This document shows positions 51,021 to 59,302 of a stretch of 64,000 nucleotides of DNA, in pieces. The notes under the pieces are model-generated. The model saw nothing but the letters and a program-made list of their open reading frames with translations, was not told the DNA's origin and made no database searches. Location: the NCBI GenBank assembly GCA_964461025.1, contig CAYWSE010000007.1, positions 1-64,000 on the forward strand, given 5' to 3'. Origin of the DNA: JAHBVL01 sp964461025. GTDB taxonomy: Bacteria; Chloroflexota; Chloroflexia; Thermomicrobiales; UBA6265. The first letter of the stretch is position 1; every line of letters begins with the position of its first letter. The position numbers were made by a program, and so were the translations under genes.

Positions 51021-52403
51021 TCAAACCAGAGGGAATTCCCTTGGAATCGCGAGCGCATCCTCGACCCGCCGCCCGATTGCGAGCAAATGCTCATCTGCAT
51101 ACGGACGGCCAGCAAGCTGCAATCCGACAGGAAGGCCCTCGCCATCGAACCCGCACGGAATCGATAGCGCCGGTTGCCCAGTCACGTTGAATGGCATCGA
51201 CAACCGGGTATAGGCAAGACTGACATGCTCGCACGTGCCGTCCTCGTACGACACGACCGGGTCGTCGGCTGGTGCGGACACACCCGGAGTCGCCGGCGTC
51301 AGCATTGCATCGAGCTCGTACGCTTCGAACACCCTCCGGCATGAATCGGCAATGATCCGGCGTGCTTGCATCGCCCGCACATAGGCATTCGCGGGCACAA
51401 GAGCGCCCGATTCAATGCGCAGCCTCAGCTCCTCCCCGTAGCCGCCCCACTTTTCCGGCAAATCCGCAATGTGCACAGCCGAAGATTCGACCCGGTTGAT
51501 GATGAAACTGCTTGCCCTGGCGATTCCCGCCTCAGGCCACGGAGATTCGATGATGGTGATTCCGGCGGCGCGAAGCGCCCCAATTGCTGAATCGATCGCC
51601 GCAGCGACTCCAGGCTGCAACCGCTCGAAGAAATGGGGACGTGCTATACCGATCCGGCAGGTCGCCGGTCGGGACGGCGATGTCAGCCGGCGACCGCTGG
51701 ACTGCATCACCCGGTAGAGCAGAGTCGCGTCGTCGATCGTTCTTGCCAGCGGACCAACCGTGTCGAGCGACCAGGAAAGAGGATACACGCCGTAAGTGTC
51801 GAGCACGCCGAATGTTGGCTTGAACCCGACCACTCCACAAACCGAAGCCGGGATGCGAATGCTGCCGCCAGTATCTGAACCCATACCGGCCAGAGCTGAA
51901 CCGGCGGCAATCGACGCCGCTGTTCCGCCAGACGATCCTCCGGGAATGCGATCCGGATTCCACGGATTCCGGGCTGGAGGACTGATCACCCCAGCTGCGA
52001 ATTCCTGTGTCACGGTCTTGCCAAGGATGATCGCTCCTGATTCGCGGAGCAGGCGCACAACTGCCGCATCCTCTGACGCGCGTTCGGCCTGGTCCCGCGA
52101 CCGCGATCCGCATTTCGTCGGAGCCCCTTCGACGTCGAATATGTCCTTGATGCCGATGGGTATGCCATGCAACGGTCCGCGTGTTTCGCCTTTGGCAAGC
52201 TCCTCATCGCACAATCGAGCTTCCGTGCGCGCACCATCGTCATCGATCGATACCCAGGCGTGGACTGAAGGTTCTGTCTGCTCGGCACGCGCCAGGACAG
52301 ACTCAACGAGCTCCGTCGCCGAAAGCGCGCGGCTCCGCATCAGCGATGCCGCCTCGAGGATCGTCAGTGCCCAGGGATCCGATGCAGTCGCCGGCCCGTT
52401 CAC
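51021..52403 (-). CDS. Amidase signature enzyme (GatA/AtzE-like)
   Basis: 460 residues of the amidase signature family. The Ser-cisSer-Lys triad is K86 (GIPIGIKDIFD), S157 (GGSSGG) and S181 (GSDTGGS). Full length, no signal peptide. The small gene just upstream encodes a GatC/AtzG-like partner and overlaps by four bases (GTGA), suggesting an AtzE-AtzG-type heterodimer rather than the tRNA amidotransferase GatCAB, because gatB is absent. Such amidases hydrolyse carbamoyl or biuret-like and other amides. The substrate is not evident. Confidence 0.88.
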   Translation of the reverse strand: MNGPATASDPWALTILEAASLMRSRALSATELVESVLARAEQTEPSVHAWVSIDDDGARTEARLCDEELAKGETRGPLHGIPIGIKDIFDVEGAPTKCGSRSRDQAERASEDAAVVRLLRESGAIILGKTVTQEFAAGVISPPARNPWNPDRIPGGSSGGTAASIAAGSALAGMGSDTGGSIRIPASVCGVVGFKPTFGVLDTYGVYPLSWSLDTVGPLARTIDDATLLYRVMQSSGRRLTSPSRPATCRIGIARPHFFERLQPGVAAAIDSAIGALRAAGITIIESPWPEAGIARASSFIINRVESSAVHIADLPEKWGGYGEELRLRIESGALVPANAYVRAMQARRIIADSCRRVFEAYELDAMLTPATPGVSAPADDPVVSYEDGTCEHVSLAYTRLSMPFNVTGQPALSIPCGFDGEGLPVGLQLAGRPYADEHLLAIGRRVEDALAIPREFPLV

Positions 52404-52603
52404 CGGCGATCCCAGGATGGATCGAACGTCGACGCGGGCGCGTGTGTCCCGATGTCCAGAGCTTCGAGTTGCTCGAGAAAACCGAGCAATTCTTCCAGTC
52501 GTATCTGGGCGCCCTCTACTCGCTCAGGGGGGATCACATATCCTCTGAGCGCTGATCCCTCGCGGTCGCGAATTGGTTCTGACCTGGGTATTTGAGCCGT
52601 CAC
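52400..52603 (-). CDS. GatC/AtzG-like small amidase partner
   Basis: 67 residues from a GTG start that has GGAGG eight bases upstream; an ATG six codons earlier lacks such a site. The helix around RLEELLGFLEQLEALD followed by the extended proline/aromatic tail THAPASTFDPSWD resembles the belt-like C-terminus of GatC or AtzG proteins that wrap around an amidase. Identity is inferred from size, shape and its four-base overlap with the amidase gene; similarity is weak and could be wrong. Confidence 0.55.
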   Translation of the reverse strand: MTAQIPRSEPIRDREGSALRGYVIPPERVEGAQIRLEELLGFLEQLEALDIGTHAPASTFDPSWDRR

Positions 52604-52700
52604 TCCCAATCCCTCCGCCATTCAGGCATTGCAGGGGCGACCATTCAACATTTCGTCAAATATGGCGTCCATAATACCCGCCCCGCGCAACGTTCACTTT

Positions 52701-53777
52701 TCAGTCTTGCCCAGCCGGAGGTGTGGTCAGGAACGCCTCCAGCAAATCGACACAGGCGACGACATCTCGCTCATCGACCATTTCGATTGGTGAATGGGTA
52801 TAGCGGGTTGGATACGTGATCAGGGCTATCTCCGTTCCGCGTTTCAACAGCGCGGCGGCATCACTGCCGTAGTTCTGATAGATCGCCCGTTGCACAGGAA
52901 TCCCGTGTTCTGCCGCTACGGCGACAAGCCGCTCACACAAACGCCACGAGTAATGCGCCGAACTGTCGTGATAGACGATCGCCGGACCGCCGCCCATCAC
53001 ATTGGGATAGTCCCGCTTGTCTGGACCTGGAATATCTCCCACCAGGCCAACATCGAGATTGAGACAAAGATCGACATCGATTTCGTCGGCAATGCTGCTG
53101 GCTCCCTGCAAACCCGCTTCTTCCTGCACGGTTGAAACAAGCCAGACTTCGTAGGCGAGATCATCCCGGCCGGCGAGTCGCTCGGCGGCCATCGTGGCGA
53201 TCGCCAGAGCGGCGCGGTCGTCCATCGCCTTCCCGGAAATGCGATGCTCGCCGATGCGACGTGTCGGCGGATTCCATATCACCCGGCAACCAGCGTGAAC
53301 GCCCATCGCTTCGGCTTCAGAACGCGTGGAGACGCCGAGATCGATAAACCAGTCGTTCCACTCCCAGCCGTCCTTGTTCCGCTCCTTGCTCCCGACGACA
53401 TGCCCGCTGGCCGTCGCGAAAACCCCCTGAACGGTCCCTGTCGGCGTCACGACAAGCGCGGGCTGGTTGAGAGGCATCACCCACTTCGGAGGTCGCCCAC
53501 GCGCGTCGGTTGAATAAGGCCAGATGTGCAGAAAGCCGTCTTCATGGATGCTTTTCACCATGAAGCAGATCTCGTCGGCATGCGCCATCAACGCCAGCCT
53601 CGGGCCGTTTCCGCCGAGCTTGCCGATGACGTTGTTGACCCTTGTGCGGCGCACTTCCGCGATACCCGTCCAGCGATCGGCGATCCAGTCCTGGACGACA
53701 TCTTCCATGCCGGTTGGTCCGGGAAGCTCGGTCAGTGTCTTGATCAGGTCGAAGGTCGATTCGTTTTTCGTAGCCAC
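52701..53777 (-). CDS. M42-family metallo-aminopeptidase
   Basis: 358 residues of the M42 glutamyl/leucyl aminopeptidase (FrvX/YsdC-like) family. Zinc ligands and catalytic residues lie in HADEI (about 66-70), GKAMDDRAALAI, VQEEAGLQGA and LDVGLVGD, with a late histidine in YTHSPIEMV. These form cytoplasmic oligomeric tetrahedral complexes that trim peptides. The GTG start has GGAGG five bases upstream. The gene is divergent from lpdA across about 200 bases. Confidence 0.9.
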   Translation of the reverse strand: MATKNESTFDLIKTLTELPGPTGMEDVVQDWIADRWTGIAEVRRTRVNNVIGKLGGNGPRLALMAHADEICFMVKSIHEDGFLHIWPYSTDARGRPPKWVMPLNQPALVVTPTGTVQGVFATASGHVVGSKERNKDGWEWNDWFIDLGVSTRSEAEAMGVHAGCRVIWNPPTRRIGEHRISGKAMDDRAALAIATMAAERLAGRDDLAYEVWLVSTVQEEAGLQGASSIADEIDVDLCLNLDVGLVGDIPGPDKRDYPNVMGGGPAIVYHDSSAHYSWRLCERLVAVAAEHGIPVQRAIYQNYGSDAAALLKRGTEIALITYPTRYTHSPIEMVDERDVVACVDLLEAFLTTPPAGQD

Positions 53778-53980
53778 CCGTTCCTCCCGTTGCTCAAAAC
53801 GACGACTCGGCGGAGCGTATCCGCCAGCGAATCAGCGGTCAACGACCGCCGGTGATGATGAATGGCCCGGCTATACTTCAACAGCGATAGAAGAGCCTGG
53901 GTGCCTGCGCCGGCATCCCTGGCGACGCCCGGATCACCGCATACGCAGGCTGATCCAGACCAGGAGGACCCTGACTCACA

Positions 53981-55405
53981 ATGACAGACGTATCGACCGC
54001 TACTCATGAATTCGACCTGGTGCTTCTGGGCGGAGGAACCGGTGGCTACGTTGCCGCTATTCGCGCCACACAGCTTGGACTCAAAGTTGCTGTGGTCGAG
54101 GAGCTCATTCTGGGCGGCACGTGTCTTCACCGCGGTTGCATCCCCGCAAAGGCCTTTCTGAAGTCTGCCGACGTTTACGATGAAGTCAAGAACGCCAAAG
54201 AGTTCGGCGTCGACATCTCCGGGGAGTTGTCCTTCAACTATGACGCAGCCCTGCAGCGCTCATTGAAGGTCGTCGAGGGGCAATATAAGGGGTTGCTCTA
54301 CCTCTTCGAGAAGAAACACAAGATTCCGGTCTTCATGGGTCGGGGCAGGTTGCTCGACGCCAACACTGTCGGCGTGACGCCAAACGACGGCAGTACTCCA
54401 TTTAGTCTGCGCGCGCCGAACATCATCATCAATACCGGTTCGCGGCCTCGTCCAATCAAGGACCTCCCCTACGATGGCGTTCGCGTCATCAATTCCGATC
54501 ATGCCGTTGTCCTCGACCACCTTCCCAAAAGCTTCATCGTCCGCGGCGGCGGCGCGACCGGCGTCGAATGGTCATCCGCCTATCACCGGTACGGTTCGAA
54601 AACGACGCTTGTCGGCAACGTCGTACCGCAGGAAGACCACGAGATCTCCCAGGCGCTCGCGCGGGCGTTACAGCGACAGAAGATGGATGTCATCCAGGGC
54701 GCCAGGCCGACTGCTGCCGATATCGACCTCGGCAAAAAGGGCGTCACGATGAAAGTGACCGACGAGAAGGGGAAAGAGAAGGTTCTCGAGGCCGAAGCCC
54801 TCCTCGTCGCGATCGGCCGGCAGGGCAACATCGAAGATATTGGGCTGGAAACCGTTGGTATTCAGACTAAAGACGACATCATTCCGGTCGATGCCATGCA
54901 GCGAACCAATATCCCGAACATCTACGCGATCGGCGATGTGAACGGCAAGCAGATGCTCGCCCACACCGCCATGCATCACGGCATCATCGCCGTCGAGAAC
55001 ATCATGGGCCTGAACCCCTATCCGCTCGACGAGGAAATGAACTCTCCCAGCTGTACCTACTGCGAACCAGAGATCGGCAGCATTGGTTTGTCCGAGAAGA
55101 AGGCGCAGGACAAGGGCTTCAACGTCAAGATTGGCAAATTCCCGATGAAGCCGAATGCCAAAGCGACCATCGCCGGCCACACCGACGGCTTCACAAAGAT
55201 CGTCGCTGATGCTGATTCCAAAGATCTGCTTGGACTACACATCATCGGCCCCAACGCGACTGAGTTGATCGCTGGTGGAGCAGTGGCGCGTCTGCTCGAC
55301 AGCAGTCCGGAAGAGCTTGCAATCACCGTCTTTCCGCATCCGACGATTTCCGAGGTTATCGGCGAGGCCGCCCACGACTGGCTGGGCCACGCGATCCACA
55401 TTTAG
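53981..55405 (+). CDS. lpdA: Dihydrolipoyl dehydrogenase
   Basis: 474 residues, full length. FAD-binding GGGTGGYVAAIRATQLG opens the protein, the redox disulfide is CLHRGC (about residues 47-52), an NAD-binding GGGATGVEW lies near 190 and the catalytic HPTISE histidine is near the C-terminus. It reoxidises the dihydrolipoyl arms of 2-oxoacid dehydrogenases or the glycine cleavage system. No E1/E2 genes are near, so it probably serves complexes encoded elsewhere. GGAGG lies about twelve bases before the ATG. Confidence 0.93.
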   Translation: MTDVSTATHEFDLVLLGGGTGGYVAAIRATQLGLKVAVVEELILGGTCLHRGCIPAKAFLKSADVYDEVKNAKEFGVDISGELSFNYDAALQRSLKVVEGQYKGLLYLFEKKHKIPVFMGRGRLLDANTVGVTPNDGSTPFSLRAPNIIINTGSRPRPIKDLPYDGVRVINSDHAVVLDHLPKSFIVRGGGATGVEWSSAYHRYGSKTTLVGNVVPQEDHEISQALARALQRQKMDVIQGARPTAADIDLGKKGVTMKVTDEKGKEKVLEAEALLVAIGRQGNIEDIGLETVGIQTKDDIIPVDAMQRTNIPNIYAIGDVNGKQMLAHTAMHHGIIAVENIMGLNPYPLDEEMNSPSCTYCEPEIGSIGLSEKKAQDKGFNVKIGKFPMKPNAKATIAGHTDGFTKIVADADSKDLLGLHIIGPNATELIAGGAVARLLDSSPEELAITVFPHPTISEVIGEAAHDWLGHAIHI

Positions 55406-55464
55406 CCGTCAATTGGCAGATCGCGAGCAACGCAGGCGTTGCCGCTACACGTTTACAGGGCCAC

Positions 55465-55529
55465 TGTAGCGGCGAAGCCCGCCTCGCTCGTCACCGCGCA
55501 GGTGTAGCGGCGAGGCCCGCCTCGCCCGT
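55465..55529. repeat. Pair of REP-like palindromic repeats
   Basis: Two 27-base direct copies (55465-55491 and 55503-55529) share TGTAGCGGCGARGCCCGCC and differ at two bases. The second contains a perfect hairpin GGCGAGGC-CC-GCCTCGCC. An inverted partial copy (GCCGCTACAC) lies at 55441-55450. Typical of dispersed REP or intergenic palindromes, placed after lpdA. Confidence 0.65.
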
Positions 55530-55609
55530 GTCTGGTACGCTACCGGGCAGACTGTGAACCGGCGGTTTGCGCCGTCATTGGTGTGTTTGTCGAAGGGGAA
55601 TGAACAAGA

Positions 55610-56497
55610 ATGAAACTGCTGACATACAGAAGCGGCGACGGCCTCAAGCTGGGCATTCGCACAGATGATGGCGTCGTCGATGTCGCCGCTGCCGCCGCCG
55701 AGTTGGGCATCGCAGCGCCCGATTCGCTGGGCGCGGTTCTCTCGGGTGGAGATGCCGCTGTCACGTCATTGAAAGCACTAGTCGATGCGCTGCCCGGCTC
55801 CGGCGCCGGATCGTCATGGTTGCTCGACGAAATGGCCGTCCAGTACGGACCGGCGGTCGACAATCCCGGCAAGATCATCTGCATCGGACTGAACTATGCC
55901 CGACATGCCAAGGAATCGGGTATGCCGGTGCCGGCATACCCGATTCTCTTTTCCAAATTCGGCAACACGATCTGTGGAGCTGGAGATGCTGTGTCAGTTC
56001 CTTCAGGCATTGCGACGGAGTACGATTACGAGGTCGAGCTCGGCGTGATCATCGGCAAAACCGCGAAGAATGTCAGCGAAGATGAGGCGCTGGACTACGT
56101 CTTCGGCTATGCCACGGCCAACGACATCAGCGTTCGCGATCTTCAGATGCGCACCGGGCAGTGGCTCCTCGGCAAGACACTCGACAACTTCCTTCCGGTT
56201 GGTCCCTATCTGGTGACAGCGGACGAAGTCGGTGACCCTCAGGCGCTGCGTATTCGATGCTGGGTGAACGACGAGCTGCGCCAGGATTCGAGCACCGGCG
56301 ACATGATCTTCGGCGTTGCGGAAACGGTCAGCTATATCAGCCGCTATTTCCCGCTCGAGCCGGGCGACCTCATCGTCACCGGCACGCCGGAAGGCGTGGC
56401 CATGGGAATGGCCAACAAGCCGTGGCTCAAACCAGGCGACATCGTCACGGTCGAAGTCGAGCGCTTGGGCAAGCTGACAAATGAGATGGTTGCCTGA
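55610..56497 (+). CDS. Fumarylacetoacetate hydrolase-family enzyme (second)
   Basis: 295 residues. CIGLNYARHAKESG (about residue 88), the metal-binding ATEYDYEVELGVIIG strand, YATANDISVRDLQ and the GTPEGVAMG turn define the family; this form resembles 5-carboxymethyl-2-hydroxymuconate isomerase/acylpyruvase types. It stands between lpdA and the convergent manA gene. A GAAGGGG motif precedes the ATG. Substrate unknown; it may hydrolyse acylpyruvates such as fumarylpyruvate or decarboxylate oxaloacetate. Confidence 0.87.
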   Translation: MKLLTYRSGDGLKLGIRTDDGVVDVAAAAAELGIAAPDSLGAVLSGGDAAVTSLKALVDALPGSGAGSSWLLDEMAVQYGPAVDNPGKIICIGLNYARHAKESGMPVPAYPILFSKFGNTICGAGDAVSVPSGIATEYDYEVELGVIIGKTAKNVSEDEALDYVFGYATANDISVRDLQMRTGQWLLGKTLDNFLPVGPYLVTADEVGDPQALRIRCWVNDELRQDSSTGDMIFGVAETVSYISRYFPLEPGDLIVTGTPEGVAMGMANKPWLKPGDIVTVEVERLGKLTNEMVA

Positions 56498-56552
56498 TCC
56501 GAACTGCCTATCGACACGACGAAGCGAGCGGAGAGCAATCTCCGCTCGTTTG

Positions 56553-57530
56553 CTATGCGGGTCGCGTAACCAGAAAGGTGGCGAAAGGATTGCCCTCGAT
56601 CTTGCAGGTCTCGGAAGCCGCAGGTATCAACAGCGTCCCATATGGCTCCAGCCGGTAATCAGCGTTCGCACATGTCACGCTCAAGGACCCATCGACGACC
56701 GTCAGGATGAAAAAGACCTCGCCGCCGGGTTCGAGCGTCACCGTCCGATTCTCGACAAAGCCCTTGCTCAGCACAAATGGCTCGAGCGACACCAGGTCCC
56801 GCAGTTCACCATCATCGACGGCACCGGAACCCTTCGGCTTCGGGGAGAGTTCCGGATTCGCCGCACGGACAGACTCCTCGAAGTGAAGCGACCGTCCAGC
56901 AGTCGCCGGACGGTTCCAGTCGAACACCCGATAGGTCAGATCAGAGCTCTGCTGGATTTCGTAGAGGAAGATTCCGGGACCGAGCGCATGCACGGTCCCG
57001 GCAGGCAGACCAAGCACATCGCCAGTGGTGATCGGGGCACGCTCGACGAGCGACTCGATCGAGCCATCTCGAATCGCAGATGCCAGTTCGGATTGAGTTG
57101 TGCCCGGGTGTACCCCTGAGATGACTTCCGCGCCAGATTCAGCATCAACCACGTACCAGGCTTCGGTCTTGCCGCGGAACCCTTCACCTTCCAGCTCCGC
57201 CGCCAACGCATCGTCTGGATGGACCTGAATGGAAAGCCAATCCTGAGCATCAATCAGCTTGAGCAGAAGTGGGAATCGTCGCTCGCCGCCCTGCCAGAGA
57301 CGTTCCCCGAGCATTGATATCCCAGCCTGGCGGGTCATTTCGGCGAGCGTGAGGGCGGCAGCATCGCCGCAGGAAATCACATTGTCCTCGTGGACCAGCC
57401 AGACCTCGCCGACTGGTCCGGCTTCCGACTCGAACCGGTTTCCGCCCCAGATTCGCTCAACGAAGCGCGGTTCGATTCGCAATGGCGACGTCGCCGATGC
57501 CTGAGGAGTACCTGCGCCCGAAACAGGCAT
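56553..57530 (-). CDS. manA: Mannose-6-phosphate isomerase, class I
   Basis: 325 residues of the type I phosphomannose isomerase family with zinc ligands in SIQVHPDD (about residues 90-97), KTEAWYVV, and GTVHALGPG. It interconverts fructose-6-phosphate and mannose-6-phosphate, supplying the GDP-mannose route that uses the manC product encoded at 45451. The ATG overlaps the stop of the upstream membrane gene (TGATG), which fixes the start; longer frames upstream belong to that gene's region. The linked expression with a PAP2-type membrane protein hints at glycolipid or cell-envelope mannose use. Confidence 0.88.
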   Translation of the reverse strand: MPVSGAGTPQASATSPLRIEPRFVERIWGGNRFESEAGPVGEVWLVHEDNVISCGDAAALTLAEMTRQAGISMLGERLWQGGERRFPLLLKLIDAQDWLSIQVHPDDALAAELEGEGFRGKTEAWYVVDAESGAEVISGVHPGTTQSELASAIRDGSIESLVERAPITTGDVLGLPAGTVHALGPGIFLYEIQQSSDLTYRVFDWNRPATAGRSLHFEESVRAANPELSPKPKGSGAVDDGELRDLVSLEPFVLSKGFVENRTVTLEPGGEVFFILTVVDGSLSVTCANADYRLEPYGTLLIPAASETCKIEGNPFATFLVTRPA

Positions 57531-59197
57531 CAGCAGAGGTCGTCTTCTGCGGAGCATTGTTGGACGAGGGGTTGTACGGTTGCCCGCGAATGTTCGTTCG
57601 TCGGTGAGAAATGCCACCAATAGAGCAGGGCAGCGGCCACGAAGGCTCCGGCGAAGTCGGAAATGATGTCATACGTCGTGTCCTCAGCGCCGTCGTGCCG
57701 CCCGGTGCCGAAGAGGCGATCGCCGTAGTATTCGTACACTTCCCAGCCCAGCGCCAGCGTCATCGCAATGGCGATCGCCGTGAGCAAGATGATGACCGGC
57801 GACCAGCTGATCGACCCTCGCCGATGCAGGGCCAGGAGAACATCCCCGGCGGCGGAGGCGATCGCCAGCGTGCCCAAAAAATGAGTGATCTTGTCATACG
57901 CGACAAATCGGGAGTACATGTGACCTGCAGTGCCCAGCGTGTCGGCATACGTTGTCACCACAATGATGCCGTGCGTGACCGCCGACAATCCGCCTTCCTG
58001 CGAGAGTTTGACACTGACGATCATGATCGCTATCAGCGAGAGGACGATCTGAGCAACCATGTATCCCCAGTAGTTGGTAAACCCGGGGTCTACGAACTGC
58101 CGGACGATCATGTACGTCAGCAGCAAGCCGAGGGAATACATCGTGAATCGAAATCGGGGTGCGATGGACATCTCTCTGGAAACAGCGGCTACTGCCTGTC
58201 CGAGTCCAGTCTCTGCGAACGTGATACGCCCGTCCGGAGCTTTGGCCACGGCGGCCCGCCACGTCAGGAGCAGGAACGGGATCACGCCAATCGCCGAACC
58301 AACCACTCCGTCGACAAAATAGTGGTGACCGGTGGCCATGACCGTGAAGCCCATCACGAACGTCGGCACGATCAGCCAGAACCACCGCATCCAGTGCCGG
58401 ACCCCAGTGAAGAGCGCCACGCCGCTCAATGCCACCCATCCCACATGCAAACTGGGCATTGCCGCGAACTGATTGACAAAGCTATGGGAACCGCCGCGCA
58501 TCGCATGCGTGCCGATCAGCTCGCTGCCGGGAGCCATACGCGGCGGAGCAAGCGGATAGACCCAGATGATCAGCAGTGCGAACGCGCTGGCGATCGCCAA
58601 TGACGTGCGGAATCGGCGAAAAACCGGATCATCCACAATGAAGAGCCAGAAGAGCGCGCCGGCAACCACAGGCAGAAAGAACCACGAATAGGAATCGTTG
58701 ATGATTCCGACCATCGAATCGTTGCGGAGCAGGAACTGCTGGACTGCGCGTTCCTGATCGAGGTGCAAGAGATCTTCGAACCGCATGAGCGCGGCAGCAT
58801 TGGCAAAGGCGTCTTCCCATGAACCCTTGACGAGGTGCCGACCGATCTCATAGAGGATGAATACCGCCGAGCAGATCGCGGCTTCGCGCAAGACTCTTTG
58901 ACCTGATCTGGGAAACTCCGTGCGCCCACGCCACCGCCAGGCGATGAATCCAGCCATCGCCACAGCAAATGGGATATAGATCACCGAATCGAAGAGATAC
59001 GCGGCAAATGCGGCGAAGGCCATGAAAACCGCCGTCCACTTGCTCGAAGCAAGCGTGCCAAAAAGCCCGATCGCGGCAAACACGACGGCGAAAATGACCC
59101 ACTCTTGCACAGAGGACGGGAGGTATGGAGAGCGACCAAAGACCTCGATCCGCAAGGCCAGGCTCCTTTGCGGGTGCAGCCTGCACGAACGACGCAC
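57530..59197 (-). CDS. PAP2-type membrane phosphatase fused to a DUF2238-like domain
   Basis: 555 residues, many membrane spans. The middle carries the PAP2/Aur1 signature YPLAPPRM, MPSLHVGW and GHHYFVDGVVG, the catalytic histidines of lipid phosphatases and inositol-phosphorylceramide-type transferases. The C-terminal third (AYDKITHFLGT, then GWEVYEYYGD) resembles the YjdF/DUF2238 membrane family. This two-part arrangement suggests a lipid phosphotransferase with an added membrane module. Stop overlaps the manA ATG, so a mannosyl-lipid or phospho-inositol head-group role is possible. The exact start is uncertain. Confidence 0.75.
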   Translation of the reverse strand: MRRSCRLHPQRSLALRIEVFGRSPYLPSSVQEWVIFAVVFAAIGLFGTLASSKWTAVFMAFAAFAAYLFDSVIYIPFAVAMAGFIAWRWRGRTEFPRSGQRVLREAAICSAVFILYEIGRHLVKGSWEDAFANAAALMRFEDLLHLDQERAVQQFLLRNDSMVGIINDSYSWFFLPVVAGALFWLFIVDDPVFRRFRTSLAIASAFALLIIWVYPLAPPRMAPGSELIGTHAMRGGSHSFVNQFAAMPSLHVGWVALSGVALFTGVRHWMRWFWLIVPTFVMGFTVMATGHHYFVDGVVGSAIGVIPFLLLTWRAAVAKAPDGRITFAETGLGQAVAAVSREMSIAPRFRFTMYSLGLLLTYMIVRQFVDPGFTNYWGYMVAQIVLSLIAIMIVSVKLSQEGGLSAVTHGIIVVTTYADTLGTAGHMYSRFVAYDKITHFLGTLAIASAAGDVLLALHRRGSISWSPVIILLTAIAIAMTLALGWEVYEYYGDRLFGTGRHDGAEDTTYDIISDFAGAFVAAALLYWWHFSPTNEHSRATVQPLVQQCSAEDDLC

Positions 59198-59302
59198 TGG
59201 TACGAAATCGCGTGACTCGGTGTCCAGTGCGCGTCCTGATTATGGCACAGGATTCTCTTAATCGGACGATCCACCAGTTGTGGTTCGCCACGACCGCCCG
59301 GT

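Noticed and set aside
51021..52603. Glu-tRNA amidotransferase GatCA
   Set aside because: gatB is absent and the small partner matches AtzG-type tails better than GatC.
55465..55529. CRISPR array
   Set aside because: Only two copies, each palindromic and separated by 11 bases; no spacer-repeat periodicity and no cas gene.
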